The notes beneath the pieces were generated by a model that saw only the letters and a list, made by a program, of their open reading frames with translations, had not been told where the DNA came from and searched no databases. A program made the translations under genes and the position numbers. Shown here piece after piece: positions 57,151 to 64,000 of a stretch of DNA of 64,000 nucleotides. The stretch comes from Alphaproteobacteria bacterium (GTDB lineage Bacteria; Myxococcota_A; UBA796; GCA-2862545): positions 1-64,000 of the forward strand of contig JACKEP010000008.1 in NCBI GenBank assembly GCA_020632915.1, given 5' to 3'. How positions within the stretch are numbered: the first letter of the stretch is position 1; each line of letters opens with the position of its first letter.

Positions 57151-59376
57151 TCAGGGCGTGGCGCCCGTGCGGTGGACGTACCGCATCGTCGACGGCGCGC
57201 TGGGGAACAGCAGGCGCATCCCGCCGTCGACGCACTCGAGGTCGTCGTCGAGCGTGATCCCGCACACCGCCAGACCCGCCGACACGTCCCGCCACGCCAT
57301 GCCGGGCGGTGACGTCCACGCCGTGCCGCCCGACAGGTCGTCGCAGCGGACCGAGCCGTCGGCGCGCAGGCCGCAGGCGACCACGCTCACGGCGGCGCCG
57401 TCCTGCCACAGGCCGGTGGCCGCGTGGGTGTAGACCTCGCCCGGAGGCGACGTCCACGTGCTGGCGCCGAGGCACCGGATGCTGCCGGTGGGGGTGCGCA
57501 GGCAGGCGAGGAAGGAGGTGCCGAGCGCGGTGCCGGCGATCTGTGCGACGGGACCGGGGTCGACGACGGTGCTCACCGCGAACGTGGTGAGGTCGACGTG
57601 GACGCACGACACGGCGCCGAGGGCGTCGAGGGCGCACACGCCGGGGCCGGCCGGCGCGACGGTCTGGAAGGTGGCGCCGGGGAACGGATCGACCGGCAGC
57701 AGGCCGCCCCAGCAGGTCAGGTGGTGGGTGGCGTCGAGGGCGCAGGCGCCGCCGGCACCCACCGCCACGTCCACCCAGGTGGACCCCGTCGGGGGCGTGG
57801 TGGTCGGGGCCCCGACGAGGTCGACGCCCCAGCAGGCCAGCGTGCCGTCGAGCCGCACGCCGCAGGAGGATCCGTAGCCCACGGACACGTCCGCGAAGCG
57901 ATCGGCGGGGTCGGGCTCGCCGGTGTCGAAGCCGGCGCGGGCGAAGCAGTCCGCCGACCCGTCGACGCGCAGCGCGCAGTCCGCCAGGCCCCCGGACACC
58001 GCTGCGAACGCCTCGGGACGTGGCACGTCGGCGCCGCCTGCGAAGTCCGGTCCCCAGCACACCACGTCGCTGGTGGGGTCGAGGATGCCGCAGCCATGCA
58101 CGCCGCCCAGGTCGAACGCCGCCAGCCCGTCGGGGATGACGGTGGGATCGGGGAAGAAGGGCAGGAAGCCGAGGAACCAGCAGGTGGACGTGCCGTCGGG
58201 GTGCACGCCGCACATCAGCGGCAGCTCCTGGCTGATCTCGATGTCGACGTAGGGCAGCGCCGCCTCGGGCGCGTTGGCGAGGCCGAGGCCGCCGGGGAGG
58301 CACACCAGCGCGTTCGTGGGGGTCACCCCGCACGTCTCGTCGTCGTCGACCTCCAGATCGTACAGCGGCACGTCGAGCACGGTGCCGGTCAGGTCGGTCT
58401 GGGCGCACGCCCACGTCAGGTCGGTGCGCTGGGCGCAGACGTCGCCGGGGTAGCCGAGCACACGGAACGCCGTCTCGGTGTCGAGGGGGGTGGGCACCAC
58501 CGTGGCGCCGGTCCAGCAGGTCACGGCGCCGACGGTGTCGACGCTGCACGCCATCGTCTCGCTGTGGGCGAGGGAGACCGCACCCGAGACCGGGGCCGCG
58601 TAGGTGCCGTGCTCGCCCCAGCAGGTGACGCCGCCCAGCAGGTCGATGCCGCACGTCTCGCGGCGACCGGTGGCGAGGTCGCTGAACACGCCGTCGACCG
58701 GGGGCGTGGACTGGCCGAACGTGTCGTCGCCGTCGCACAGCACGGTGCCGTCGCGGAACAGGCGGCAGGTGTGCATCCAGCCCACCGCCATGTCGGGCTC
58801 CTGCACGGTGATGTCGTCGCTGCCGTCGAACGGGTTGGTGCCCTGGAACACCTCGACGCCGTCGGACGCGCCGCCGCCGTCGGTGTCGGCGAGGAGCGGA
58901 TCGGTGCCGTACAGCGACAGCTCCTCGTCGTTGGTCAGGCCGTCGCCGTCCTCGTCGCCCTGCGGATCGAGCACGCGCATCGTGCGCACGGTCGACAGCG
59001 TGGGGCCCGTGGCGGTGGGGCGGGCAGCCTGGAGGGAGACGGTGCGGCCGGCGAGGAACGCGGGCAACACGGGCAGGGTGAACGTGACGCGGCCCTGGGC
59101 GTCGGCGCGCTCGGCACCGAGCACCGCTCCGCTGCCCACGAGATCAGAGCAGCCGTGCAGCGGTCCCGGGCAGAACGGCGCGCCGGTGACCGACGGCGAT
59201 CCGAGCAGGCCGGTGAGCGCGTTGGCGGGCACACCGCGGGCGGCGACCGTGGGCTGGGTGCCGGTGAGCACGACGGCCGGGGCCGCGAGCTGGAACCCGG
59301 GCGTGGGCGGAGGGGCGACCCCGCCGGCCTGGGCGGGGGTGGCGAGCGCGAGCAGGAGCAGGGCGTGCACGGGCAC
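57151..59376 (-). CDS. RCC1-like Cys-rich surface protein with TSP3 repeat
   Basis: A 741-residue exported protein. The signal is VHALLLLALATPAQAGG. A beta domain (20-140) leads to an acidic calcium-binding repeat (DEDGDGLTNDEELSLYGTDPLLADTDGGGASDG, in parts). From about 195 onward there are over ten repeats of the type xxHTCRLFRDGTVLCDG, ETCGIDLLGGVTCWGEH, SSCGVRLDGTLACWGVD and GACALDATHHLTCWGG: an RCC1-like propeller in which each blade carries a Cys pair. The Cys indicate disulfides outside the cell. The GTG has GGAGGCCCC directly upstream. No sorting tail is seen. The function is unknown; adhesion or predation is a guess. Confidence 0.82.
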   Translation of the reverse strand: MPVHALLLLALATPAQAGGVAPPPTPGFQLAAPAVVLTGTQPTVAARGVPANALTGLLGSPSVTGAPFCPGPLHGCSDLVGSGAVLGAERADAQGRVTFTLPVLPAFLAGRTVSLQAARPTATGPTLSTVRTMRVLDPQGDEDGDGLTNDEELSLYGTDPLLADTDGGGASDGVEVFQGTNPFDGSDDITVQEPDMAVGWMHTCRLFRDGTVLCDGDDTFGQSTPPVDGVFSDLATGRRETCGIDLLGGVTCWGEHGTYAAPVSGAVSLAHSETMACSVDTVGAVTCWTGATVVPTPLDTETAFRVLGYPGDVCAQRTDLTWACAQTDLTGTVLDVPLYDLEVDDDETCGVTPTNALVCLPGGLGLANAPEAALPYVDIEISQELPLMCGVHPDGTSTCWFLGFLPFFPDPTVIPDGLAAFDLGGVHGCGILDPTSDVVCWGPDFAGGADVPRPEAFAAVSGGLADCALRVDGSADCFARAGFDTGEPDPADRFADVSVGYGSSCGVRLDGTLACWGVDLVGAPTTTPPTGSTWVDVAVGAGGACALDATHHLTCWGGLLPVDPFPGATFQTVAPAGPGVCALDALGAVSCVHVDLTTFAVSTVVDPGPVAQIAGTALGTSFLACLRTPTGSIRCLGASTWTSPPGEVYTHAATGLWQDGAAVSVVACGLRADGSVRCDDLSGGTAWTSPPGMAWRDVSAGLAVCGITLDDDLECVDGGMRLLFPSAPSTMRYVHRTGATP

Positions 59377-59553
59377 GGGGCCTCCAGGGTCGGGGGTCGC
59401 GGGGCGTGGGACGGCGGGGATACGGGCGGACGCGGCCCGGGCTTGCATCCTGCCATCGAATCGTCGGGCCGTGGGCGACGGTGTCGTCGCGACGGCGTCA
59501 CCGCCTCGCGCGCGGTCGGTGTTAGGGTCGCGGGCGACGCCACGGAGACCTGC

Positions 59554-60357
59554 ATGAGCGTGCCGGTGATGATCCTGTGCGGAGGCTACGGCACCCGCCT
59601 GCGCGAGGAGACGGAGTACCGTCCCAAGCCGATGGTCGAGGTCGGCGGCCGCCCGATCCTGTGGCACATCATGAAGCTGTACGGCCACGCCGGCCACGAC
59701 CGGTTCGTGCTGTGCCTGGGCTACAAGGGCCACGTCATCCGCGAGTTCTTCCTGAACTACCGCGCGATGGTCTGCGACTTCACGATCGACCTCGGCCCCG
59801 ACGAGGTCGTCACCTTCCACGACGCCGCCGCCACCGAGCGCTGGTCGGTCACGTGCGCCGAGACCGGCCTCGACGCGATGACCGGCGCCCGCGTGCGCAA
59901 GGCGCTCAAGTACATCGACGCCGACACCTTCTGCCTGACCTACGGCGACGGCGTGGCCGACGTCGACCTCGAGGCGCTGCTCGCGTTCCACAAGGCCCAC
60001 GGCCGCGTGGCCACGGTCACCGCCGTGCGCCCCACCAGCCGCTACGGCGAGCTGGGCATGGACGCGCAGGGCGTGATCTCGTCCTTCGCCGAGAAGCCCG
60101 ACGAGCACGCCACCTACATCAACGGCGGCTTCTTCGTCTTCGACCGCAAGCGGCTCGAGGCCTACCTGCCCCCCGGCGACGACCTCGTGCTCGAGCGCGG
60201 TCCGCTGGAGCGGCTCGTCGCCGACCGCCAGATCGTCGCCTTCAAGCACCACGGCTTCTGGCAGGCGATGGACACCTACCGCGAGTGGCAGCTCCTCGAG
60301 GGGCTGTGGGGCACGGGCAAGGCGCCGTGGGCCACGTGGCTGCGGGAGCAGGCATGA
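59554..60357 (+). CDS. rfbF: glucose-1-phosphate cytidylyltransferase
   Basis: A 267-residue nucleotidyltransferase. MILCGGYGTRLREETEYRPKPMVEVGGRPILWHIM (read in parts) carries the GGxGTRL loop and conserved RPKPM. LTYGDGVADVDLEALL holds the metal-binding Asp, and PTSRYGELGM and INGGFFVFDRK complete the RfbF/DdhA pattern. It forms CDP-glucose from CTP and glucose-1-phosphate, the first step toward CDP-3,6-dideoxyhexoses. GGAG lies upstream of the ATG. Its stop overlaps the next start (ATGA). Confidence 0.93.
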   Translation: MSVPVMILCGGYGTRLREETEYRPKPMVEVGGRPILWHIMKLYGHAGHDRFVLCLGYKGHVIREFFLNYRAMVCDFTIDLGPDEVVTFHDAAATERWSVTCAETGLDAMTGARVRKALKYIDADTFCLTYGDGVADVDLEALLAFHKAHGRVATVTAVRPTSRYGELGMDAQGVISSFAEKPDEHATYINGGFFVFDRKRLEAYLPPGDDLVLERGPLERLVADRQIVAFKHHGFWQAMDTYREWQLLEGLWGTGKAPWATWLREQA

Positions 60358-61718
60358 GCCGCGACGAGGCCACGATCCGCGCCGAGATCCTCGACCGGGT
60401 GCGGGAGCTGCACGAGGTGCGCACCGCCGGGCGCACGTTCACGCCGGGCGAGGACTACGTCAGCTACGCCGGCCGCGTCCACGACGACCGCGAGGTGGTG
60501 GCCGCCGTCGACGCCACGCTCGACTTCTGGCTCACGCTCGGCCCCCACGGCGAGGCGTTCCAGGATCGGCTGGCCGAGATCCTCGGCGTGCGCTGGACGC
60601 GGCTCGTCAACTCGGGCTCGTCGGCCAACCTGGTCGCGCTGTCGGCGCTCACCAGCCCCAAGGTCGACGGGCGGCTGCGGCGTGGCGACGAGGTGATCAC
60701 CGTCGCCGGCGGCTTCCCCACCACCGTCGCGCCGATCGTGCAGAACGGGCTCGTGCCCGTGTTCCTCGACAACGACCCGCTCACCGGCAACGTCCGCGTC
60801 GAGCGCCTGGAGGACGCCCTGTCGCCGCGCACCCGCGCGGTGATGATGGCCCACACGCTCGGCAACCCCTTCGACCTCGACGCCGTCACCGCCTTCTGCC
60901 GCGACCACGACCTGTTCCTCGTCGAGGACAACTGCGACGCCCTGGGCAGCCGGTGGAAGGGGCGGCTCACCGGCTCGTTCGGCGACCTGTCCACCCAGAG
61001 CTTCTACCCGCCCCACCACCTCACGATGGGCGAGGGCGGCAGCGTCAACATCGTCAAGTCCGGGCGGCTCAAGGTGGCCGTCGAGAGCTTCCGCGACTGG
61101 GGCCGCGACTGCTGGTGCGCGTCGGGCAAGGACGACACCTGCGGCAAGCGCTTCCGCTGGCGCCTGGGCGAGCTCCCCGAGGGCTACGACCACAAGTACA
61201 TCTACAGCCACCTCGGCTACAACCTCAAGCCGCTCGACATCCAGGCCGCGATCGGCCGCGTGCAGCTCGACAAGCTCGGGGACTTCACCGCCGCCCGCAT
61301 CGCCAACTACGAGGCCTTCGCCGCCGCCATCGCCCCGTTCGCCGAGGTGGTGCAGCCGATGCAGGCCACGCCCGGCGCCCAGCCGTCGTGGTTCGGCTTC
61401 ATGATGCTCGTCGACCCCACGGCGCCGTTCACCCGCAACGAGCTCGCCCAGCACCTCGAGCAGCACAAGGTGGCCACGCGCATGCTGTTCGGCGGCAACC
61501 TCGTGCGCCAGCCGGCGTTCACCCAGCTCGCGCGCGACGCCGCCGAGGACGGGCGCGGCGAGGCCTTCCGCGTGGTGGGCGACCTGACCGGCGCCGACCG
61601 GCTGATGCACGACGCCGTGTTCCTCGGCACCTACCCGGGCATCGACGACGCCCGTCGCGGCTGGATCGTCGACGTGCTCACCACGTTCCTGCGGGAGCGC
61701 ACCGGGATCGCCGGGTAG
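60354..61718 (+). CDS. rfbH: CDP-4-dehydro-6-deoxyglucose 3-dehydrase (E1)
   Basis: A 454-residue PMP-dependent dehydrase of the DegT/aminotransferase fold. YPPHHLTMGEGG (218-229) has His instead of the usual PLP Lys, the mark of RfbH/E1. Candidate [2Fe-2S] ligands are C194 (EDNCDALGS), C253, C255 and C263 (RDCWCASGKDDTCGKRF). NSGSSANL near 86-93 binds the cofactor. It removes the 3-hydroxyl of CDP-4-keto-6-deoxyglucose with an electron-supplying partner (E3/RfbI), which is not in the window. The start overlaps the rfbF stop by four bases. Confidence 0.94.
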   Translation: MSRDEATIRAEILDRVRELHEVRTAGRTFTPGEDYVSYAGRVHDDREVVAAVDATLDFWLTLGPHGEAFQDRLAEILGVRWTRLVNSGSSANLVALSALTSPKVDGRLRRGDEVITVAGGFPTTVAPIVQNGLVPVFLDNDPLTGNVRVERLEDALSPRTRAVMMAHTLGNPFDLDAVTAFCRDHDLFLVEDNCDALGSRWKGRLTGSFGDLSTQSFYPPHHLTMGEGGSVNIVKSGRLKVAVESFRDWGRDCWCASGKDDTCGKRFRWRLGELPEGYDHKYIYSHLGYNLKPLDIQAAIGRVQLDKLGDFTAARIANYEAFAAAIAPFAEVVQPMQATPGAQPSWFGFMMLVDPTAPFTRNELAQHLEQHKVATRMLFGGNLVRQPAFTQLARDAAEDGRGEAFRVVGDLTGADRLMHDAVFLGTYPGIDDARRGWIVDVLTTFLRERTGIAG

Positions 61719-61737
61719 GCGTCGGGCGCGCCGCCCG

Positions 61738-62814
61738 TCAGGTGGCCACGTACGACGCGATCTGGGCGCGCACGGCGCTGGCGGCGTCGGCGCCGTCGTG
61801 GACCGCGCGGTACCACTGCACCGTCTCGGCGACGGTGCGCGCGAAGTCCCAGCGGGGCTGCCAGCCGAGCTCGGCGCGGGCCTTGTCGGTGGACAGGCGC
61901 AGGAAGTGGGCCTCGTGGGGGGCGTCGGGGCGGCTGCGGTCGACCCTCGTGCCGCTGCCCCACGCCGTGAGGATCGCGTCGACGAGGTCGTGCACCGGGC
62001 GGGCGTTCTCGGCGTCGGGGCCGAAGTTCCACGGGCCCGACCAGCGCGCCGGATCGTGGAGCAGCCGGGCGGCGAGCAGCAGGTAGCCGCTGACGGGCTC
62101 GAGCACGTGCTGCCACGGGCGCTGCGCGTGGGGACGGCGCACGGGGATCGGCTGGCCGTCGGAGAGGGCGCGGATCGCGTCGGGCACGATGCGGTCGGCC
62201 GCCCAGTCGCCGCCGCCGATCACGTTGCCGGCGCGCACCGTGACCGCGCCGATGCCGTCGCGCTGCGCGAAGAACGAGCGCTGGTAGGCGGCGAACACGA
62301 GCTCGGCCGCACCCTTGGACGCCGAGTAGGGGTCGTGGCCGCCCATCGGGTCGGTCTCGCGGTAGCCCCACACCCACTCGCGGTTGTCGTAGCACTTGTC
62401 GCTGGTGACGTTGACCAGCGCCCGCACGCAGCCGTGGGCCCGCACGGCCTCGAGCACGTTGACCGTGCCGCCGACGTTGGTGTCGAACGTCTCCTTGGGA
62501 TCGGCGTACGACCGCAGCACCAGGGGCTGGGCGGCGGCGTGGATCACCACCTCGGGGCTGGTGGCGGCGAAGCAGGCCGACACGGCGTCGGCGTCGCGGA
62601 CGTCGCCCACGGTGTGGGACGCGAGCACGGCCTGCACGCCGGCGACGTCGAACAGGCTCGGCGTGGTGTCGGGCGGCAGCGCGAAGCCGTGGACCTCGGC
62701 GCCGAGGCGATGCAGCCAGTGGCACAGCCAGCTGCCCTTGAAGCCGGTGTGGCCGGTCACCAGCACGCGGCGCCCGCGCAGCGCGGTGGCCAGCTCCGCT
62801 TCGTGCCAGCTCAT
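61738..62814 (-). CDS. rfbG: CDP-glucose 4,6-dehydratase
   Basis: A 358-residue SDR-type sugar-nucleotide dehydratase. VLVTGHTGFKGSWLCHWL holds the NAD-binding GxxGxxG. NVTSDKCYDN gives the conserved Ser/Thr-Asp-Lys active-site loop, and DPYSASKGAAELV the YxxxK. VRAGNVIGGGDWAADRIVPD is diagnostic for RfbG. It converts CDP-glucose to CDP-4-keto-6-deoxyglucose, the step between RfbF and RfbH. It is on the opposite strand and convergent with rfbH, so the pathway is split over two transcripts. Its start overlaps the stop of the GtrA-like gene upstream (ATGA). GGAG precedes it. Confidence 0.93.
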   Translation of the reverse strand: MSWHEAELATALRGRRVLVTGHTGFKGSWLCHWLHRLGAEVHGFALPPDTTPSLFDVAGVQAVLASHTVGDVRDADAVSACFAATSPEVVIHAAAQPLVLRSYADPKETFDTNVGGTVNVLEAVRAHGCVRALVNVTSDKCYDNREWVWGYRETDPMGGHDPYSASKGAAELVFAAYQRSFFAQRDGIGAVTVRAGNVIGGGDWAADRIVPDAIRALSDGQPIPVRRPHAQRPWQHVLEPVSGYLLLAARLLHDPARWSGPWNFGPDAENARPVHDLVDAILTAWGSGTRVDRSRPDAPHEAHFLRLSTDKARAELGWQPRWDFARTVAETVQWYRAVHDGADAASAVRAQIASYVAT

Positions 62815-63245
62815 CGGGGCTCCTCGGAGGGGGCGGCGCGTCGGTGGACGCGGAAGGTGACGAAGTAGTTGCCCACGTACGACACCACGGCGATCGTGCC
62901 CAGCGCCACCCCCTGCGCCAGCCACGGCGGCAGCCCGACCCCGTCGACCAGCAGCGGCAGCAGCCCGAGGTTGAGGAGGAACGTGACGCCGTAGACGCCG
63001 AGGAAGCGCAGCACCGACCCGGCGCCGGTGTCGCCGTCGTGGAACACGAACAGGCGCTGGCAGACGTAGGCGTTGGCCACCGCCACGACGTGGGTCGGCA
63101 GCAGGGCGAACAGGTAGTGCAGGTCCAGGCGGCGGGTGAGCCACAGGAAGCCGAGGAACGCGAGGTAGCCGAACGCCGTGTTCCACAGGCCCACGGCGAG
63201 GAAGCGCAGCGTGCGGTCGCGGGGCGTGAGGGGGGCGGTAGCCAC
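62811..63245 (-). CDS. GtrA-family membrane protein
   Basis: A 144-residue protein with four transmembrane helices. RFLAVGLWNTAFGYLAFLGFLWL at 14-36, VAVANAYVCQRLFVFHD in the second third and VVSYVGNYFVTFRVHRR at the end give the GtrA pattern, with the N-Y/F-x-x-x-R/F-V-F motif occurring twice. GtrA proteins help move polyprenyl-linked sugars across the inner membrane or assist surface-polysaccharide glucosylation. Translational overlap with rfbG links it to the CDP-deoxysugar pathway. The GTG start follows GAGG. Confidence 0.88.
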   Translation of the reverse strand: MATAPLTPRDRTLRFLAVGLWNTAFGYLAFLGFLWLTRRLDLHYLFALLPTHVVAVANAYVCQRLFVFHDGDTGAGSVLRFLGVYGVTFLLNLGLLPLLVDGVGLPPWLAQGVALGTIAVVSYVGNYFVTFRVHRRAAPSEEPR

Positions 63246-63300
63246 GTCGGATCCTCGGTTCGCGCGGCACGTACTCCGCTACGGCCCCTTCCGCCGTCCC

Positions 63301-63398
63301 CCGGATCCCGATCCCGATCCCGATCCCGATCCCGATCCCCTGGCGCCGGTCCTGTCGGGCTCGGGCTCGGGCACGGGCTCGGGCTCGGGAACGGGAAC
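63301..63398. repeat. two facing hexanucleotide arrays
   Basis: Five CCCGAT units at 63307-63336 (preceded by a variant CCGGAT) face seven GGGNNC units at 63357-63398: GGGCTC x2, GGGCAC, GGGCTC x2, GGGAAC x2. The reverse complement of GGGCTC is GAGCCC, which in register reads CCCGAG, so the arrays can pair with one mismatch per six bases, making a hairpin of about 30 bp around a 20-base loop. It lies between the GtrA-like and CVNH-like genes. Confidence 0.75.
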
Positions 63399-63516
63399 GG
63401 GTTTCTGTTCGGTGACACCCATGCGGATCCAGCGACACCCGGTGTCGCCGTCCCCCTAGCGGATGTGGTTGAATAGAGGTTCACCATCGACGCCACGTCC
63501 AGCTGGGGAGCCTCAC

Positions 63517-64000
63517 GTGCGACGAGAAACACCGCGAGGGCGACAACGACACGGAGCCCGCGCGCCGCTCGGGGCGGTGGCCCTGGGGCTGCTGCTCGGC
63601 GCCGTCGGGGTGGCCCAGGCCGCGCCGCCCGTGCCCGAGGGCCCGTTCCGCACGAGCTGTGCGCCGTGCACGATGACGGCGGTGGGCACGGTGGGCACGA
63701 TGCTCGGCTGCATGTGCGGTCCGGCCGACGCCCAGGTGCCGGCGTCGCTCTACCTGCCCGGTGGTCGCTGCGACGCGCCGATCGTGTTCGCCGACGGGGA
63801 GCTGTCGTGCGGACCGGCCGCCACGCAGGCGTCGTCGCCGCCGCCCCGGGCCTCCGCGCCCGACAGCCAGGTGGCGCTGGCCGACCCCGTCGCCCCCCGT
63901 CGCGACGTCGGCGGACCGCGCACGTCCGAGCTGTCGGCCTCCCGCCTGCGCCTGGCCGCGCTCGGTGCGGTCTCCGTGGCGCCCGCGCAGGCCGCTGCCG
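63517..64000 (+). CDS. CVNH-like secreted protein (partial)
   Basis: The frame starts at GTG with GGGGAG upstream and runs off the right edge (161 codons seen). A basic N-terminus and hydrophobic stretch (LGAVALGLLLGAVGVAQA) form a signal peptide. The next 65 residues resemble a cyanovirin-N homology domain: PFRTSCAPCTM, GCMCGPADAQVPASLYLP and CDAPIVFADGELSCGP, with the CVNH spacing of opening F-x2-SC, a middle S-L/I-x-L strand, and a closing G-x-L-x-C. Extra Cys suggest additional disulfides. CVNH domains bind sugars. The rest visible is Ala/Pro/Ser-rich linker. The assignment is tentative. Confidence 0.6.
   Translation, partial: MRRETPRGRQRHGARAPLGAVALGLLLGAVGVAQAAPPVPEGPFRTSCAPCTMTAVGTVGTMLGCMCGPADAQVPASLYLPGGRCDAPIVFADGELSCGPAATQASSPPPRASAPDSQVALADPVAPRRDVGGPRTSELSASRLRLAALGAVSVAPAQAAA

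Noticed and set aside
57424..60357. 977-codon frame ending in RfbF
   Set aside because: RfbF starts at 59554; the preceding part is antisense to the RCC1-like gene.
63301..63398. CRISPR array
   Set aside because: Units are six bases without spacers; this is a simple-sequence array.

Overview
The window is about 64 kb of very GC-rich, densely coded bacterial chromosome. It most likely comes from a member of the Myxococcota or a close relative. The evidence is a surface protein ending in a MYXO-CTERM-like tail, several DxDxDG metal-binding and thrombospondin type 3 repeat proteins, many small lipoproteins, and a parA-parB-bactofilin operon next to parS-type palindromes, as in Myxococcus. mnmG and rsmG beside parAB suggest the chromosomal origin is not far away, but no DnaA boxes or dnaA were seen.

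Layout. 1-10.2 kb holds lipoproteins, an alpha/beta hydrolase, a ketopantoate-reductase-like protein, a crotonase, a GT39-like membrane enzyme, a peptidase MA protein and a DUF2231 protein. 10.2-17.2 kb is the housekeeping core: a Pro/Gly-repeat protein, udk, bactofilin, parB, parA, two parS sites, a HemW-like radical SAM gene, rsmG and mnmG. 17.2-22.5 kb is the most unusual region: a stand-alone GyrB-type ATPase-plus-transducer protein lacking its catalytic residues, a CPCC zinc ribbon fused to a PP2C phosphatase, two membrane proteins, a secreted protein and a TIR-domain protein; the last two have visibly lower GC. 22.6-36.7 kb carries an RluA pseudouridine synthase, a GT-C-like protein running into a repeat tract, a VWA lipoprotein, and a long minus-strand series (orphan adenine methyltransferase, thioesterase, HMA-thioredoxin fusion, flavin disulfide reductase, YciB, small envelope proteins). 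36.9-41.2 kb is an SDR, DUF1214, HTH and sulfotransferase group. 41.2-45.5 kb holds a GST, an SRPBCC protein, a haem-binding protein with its two-component system, and a DTW protein. 45.5-52 kb has a MYXO-CTERM surface protein, a TetR regulator with three matching operators, an APC permease and a PafA-like phosphatase. 52-59.4 kb has a sigma54-type promoter with a small membrane protein and two large hairpins, then more envelope and surface proteins. 59.5-63.2 kb makes a CDP-linked deoxysugar (RfbF, RfbH, RfbG) with a GtrA flippase-like protein; the window ends in a CVNH-like secreted protein.

Genes are tightly packed with many ATGA/GTGA overlaps, frequent GTG starts and a recurring GGAGGCCCC Shine-Dalgarno stretch directly before starts. 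No rRNA, tRNA, CRISPR array, transposase or prophage gene was recognised. The best candidate for an undescribed system is the 17.2-20.9 kb cluster, possibly with the adjacent secreted and TIR genes; its function is inference only.
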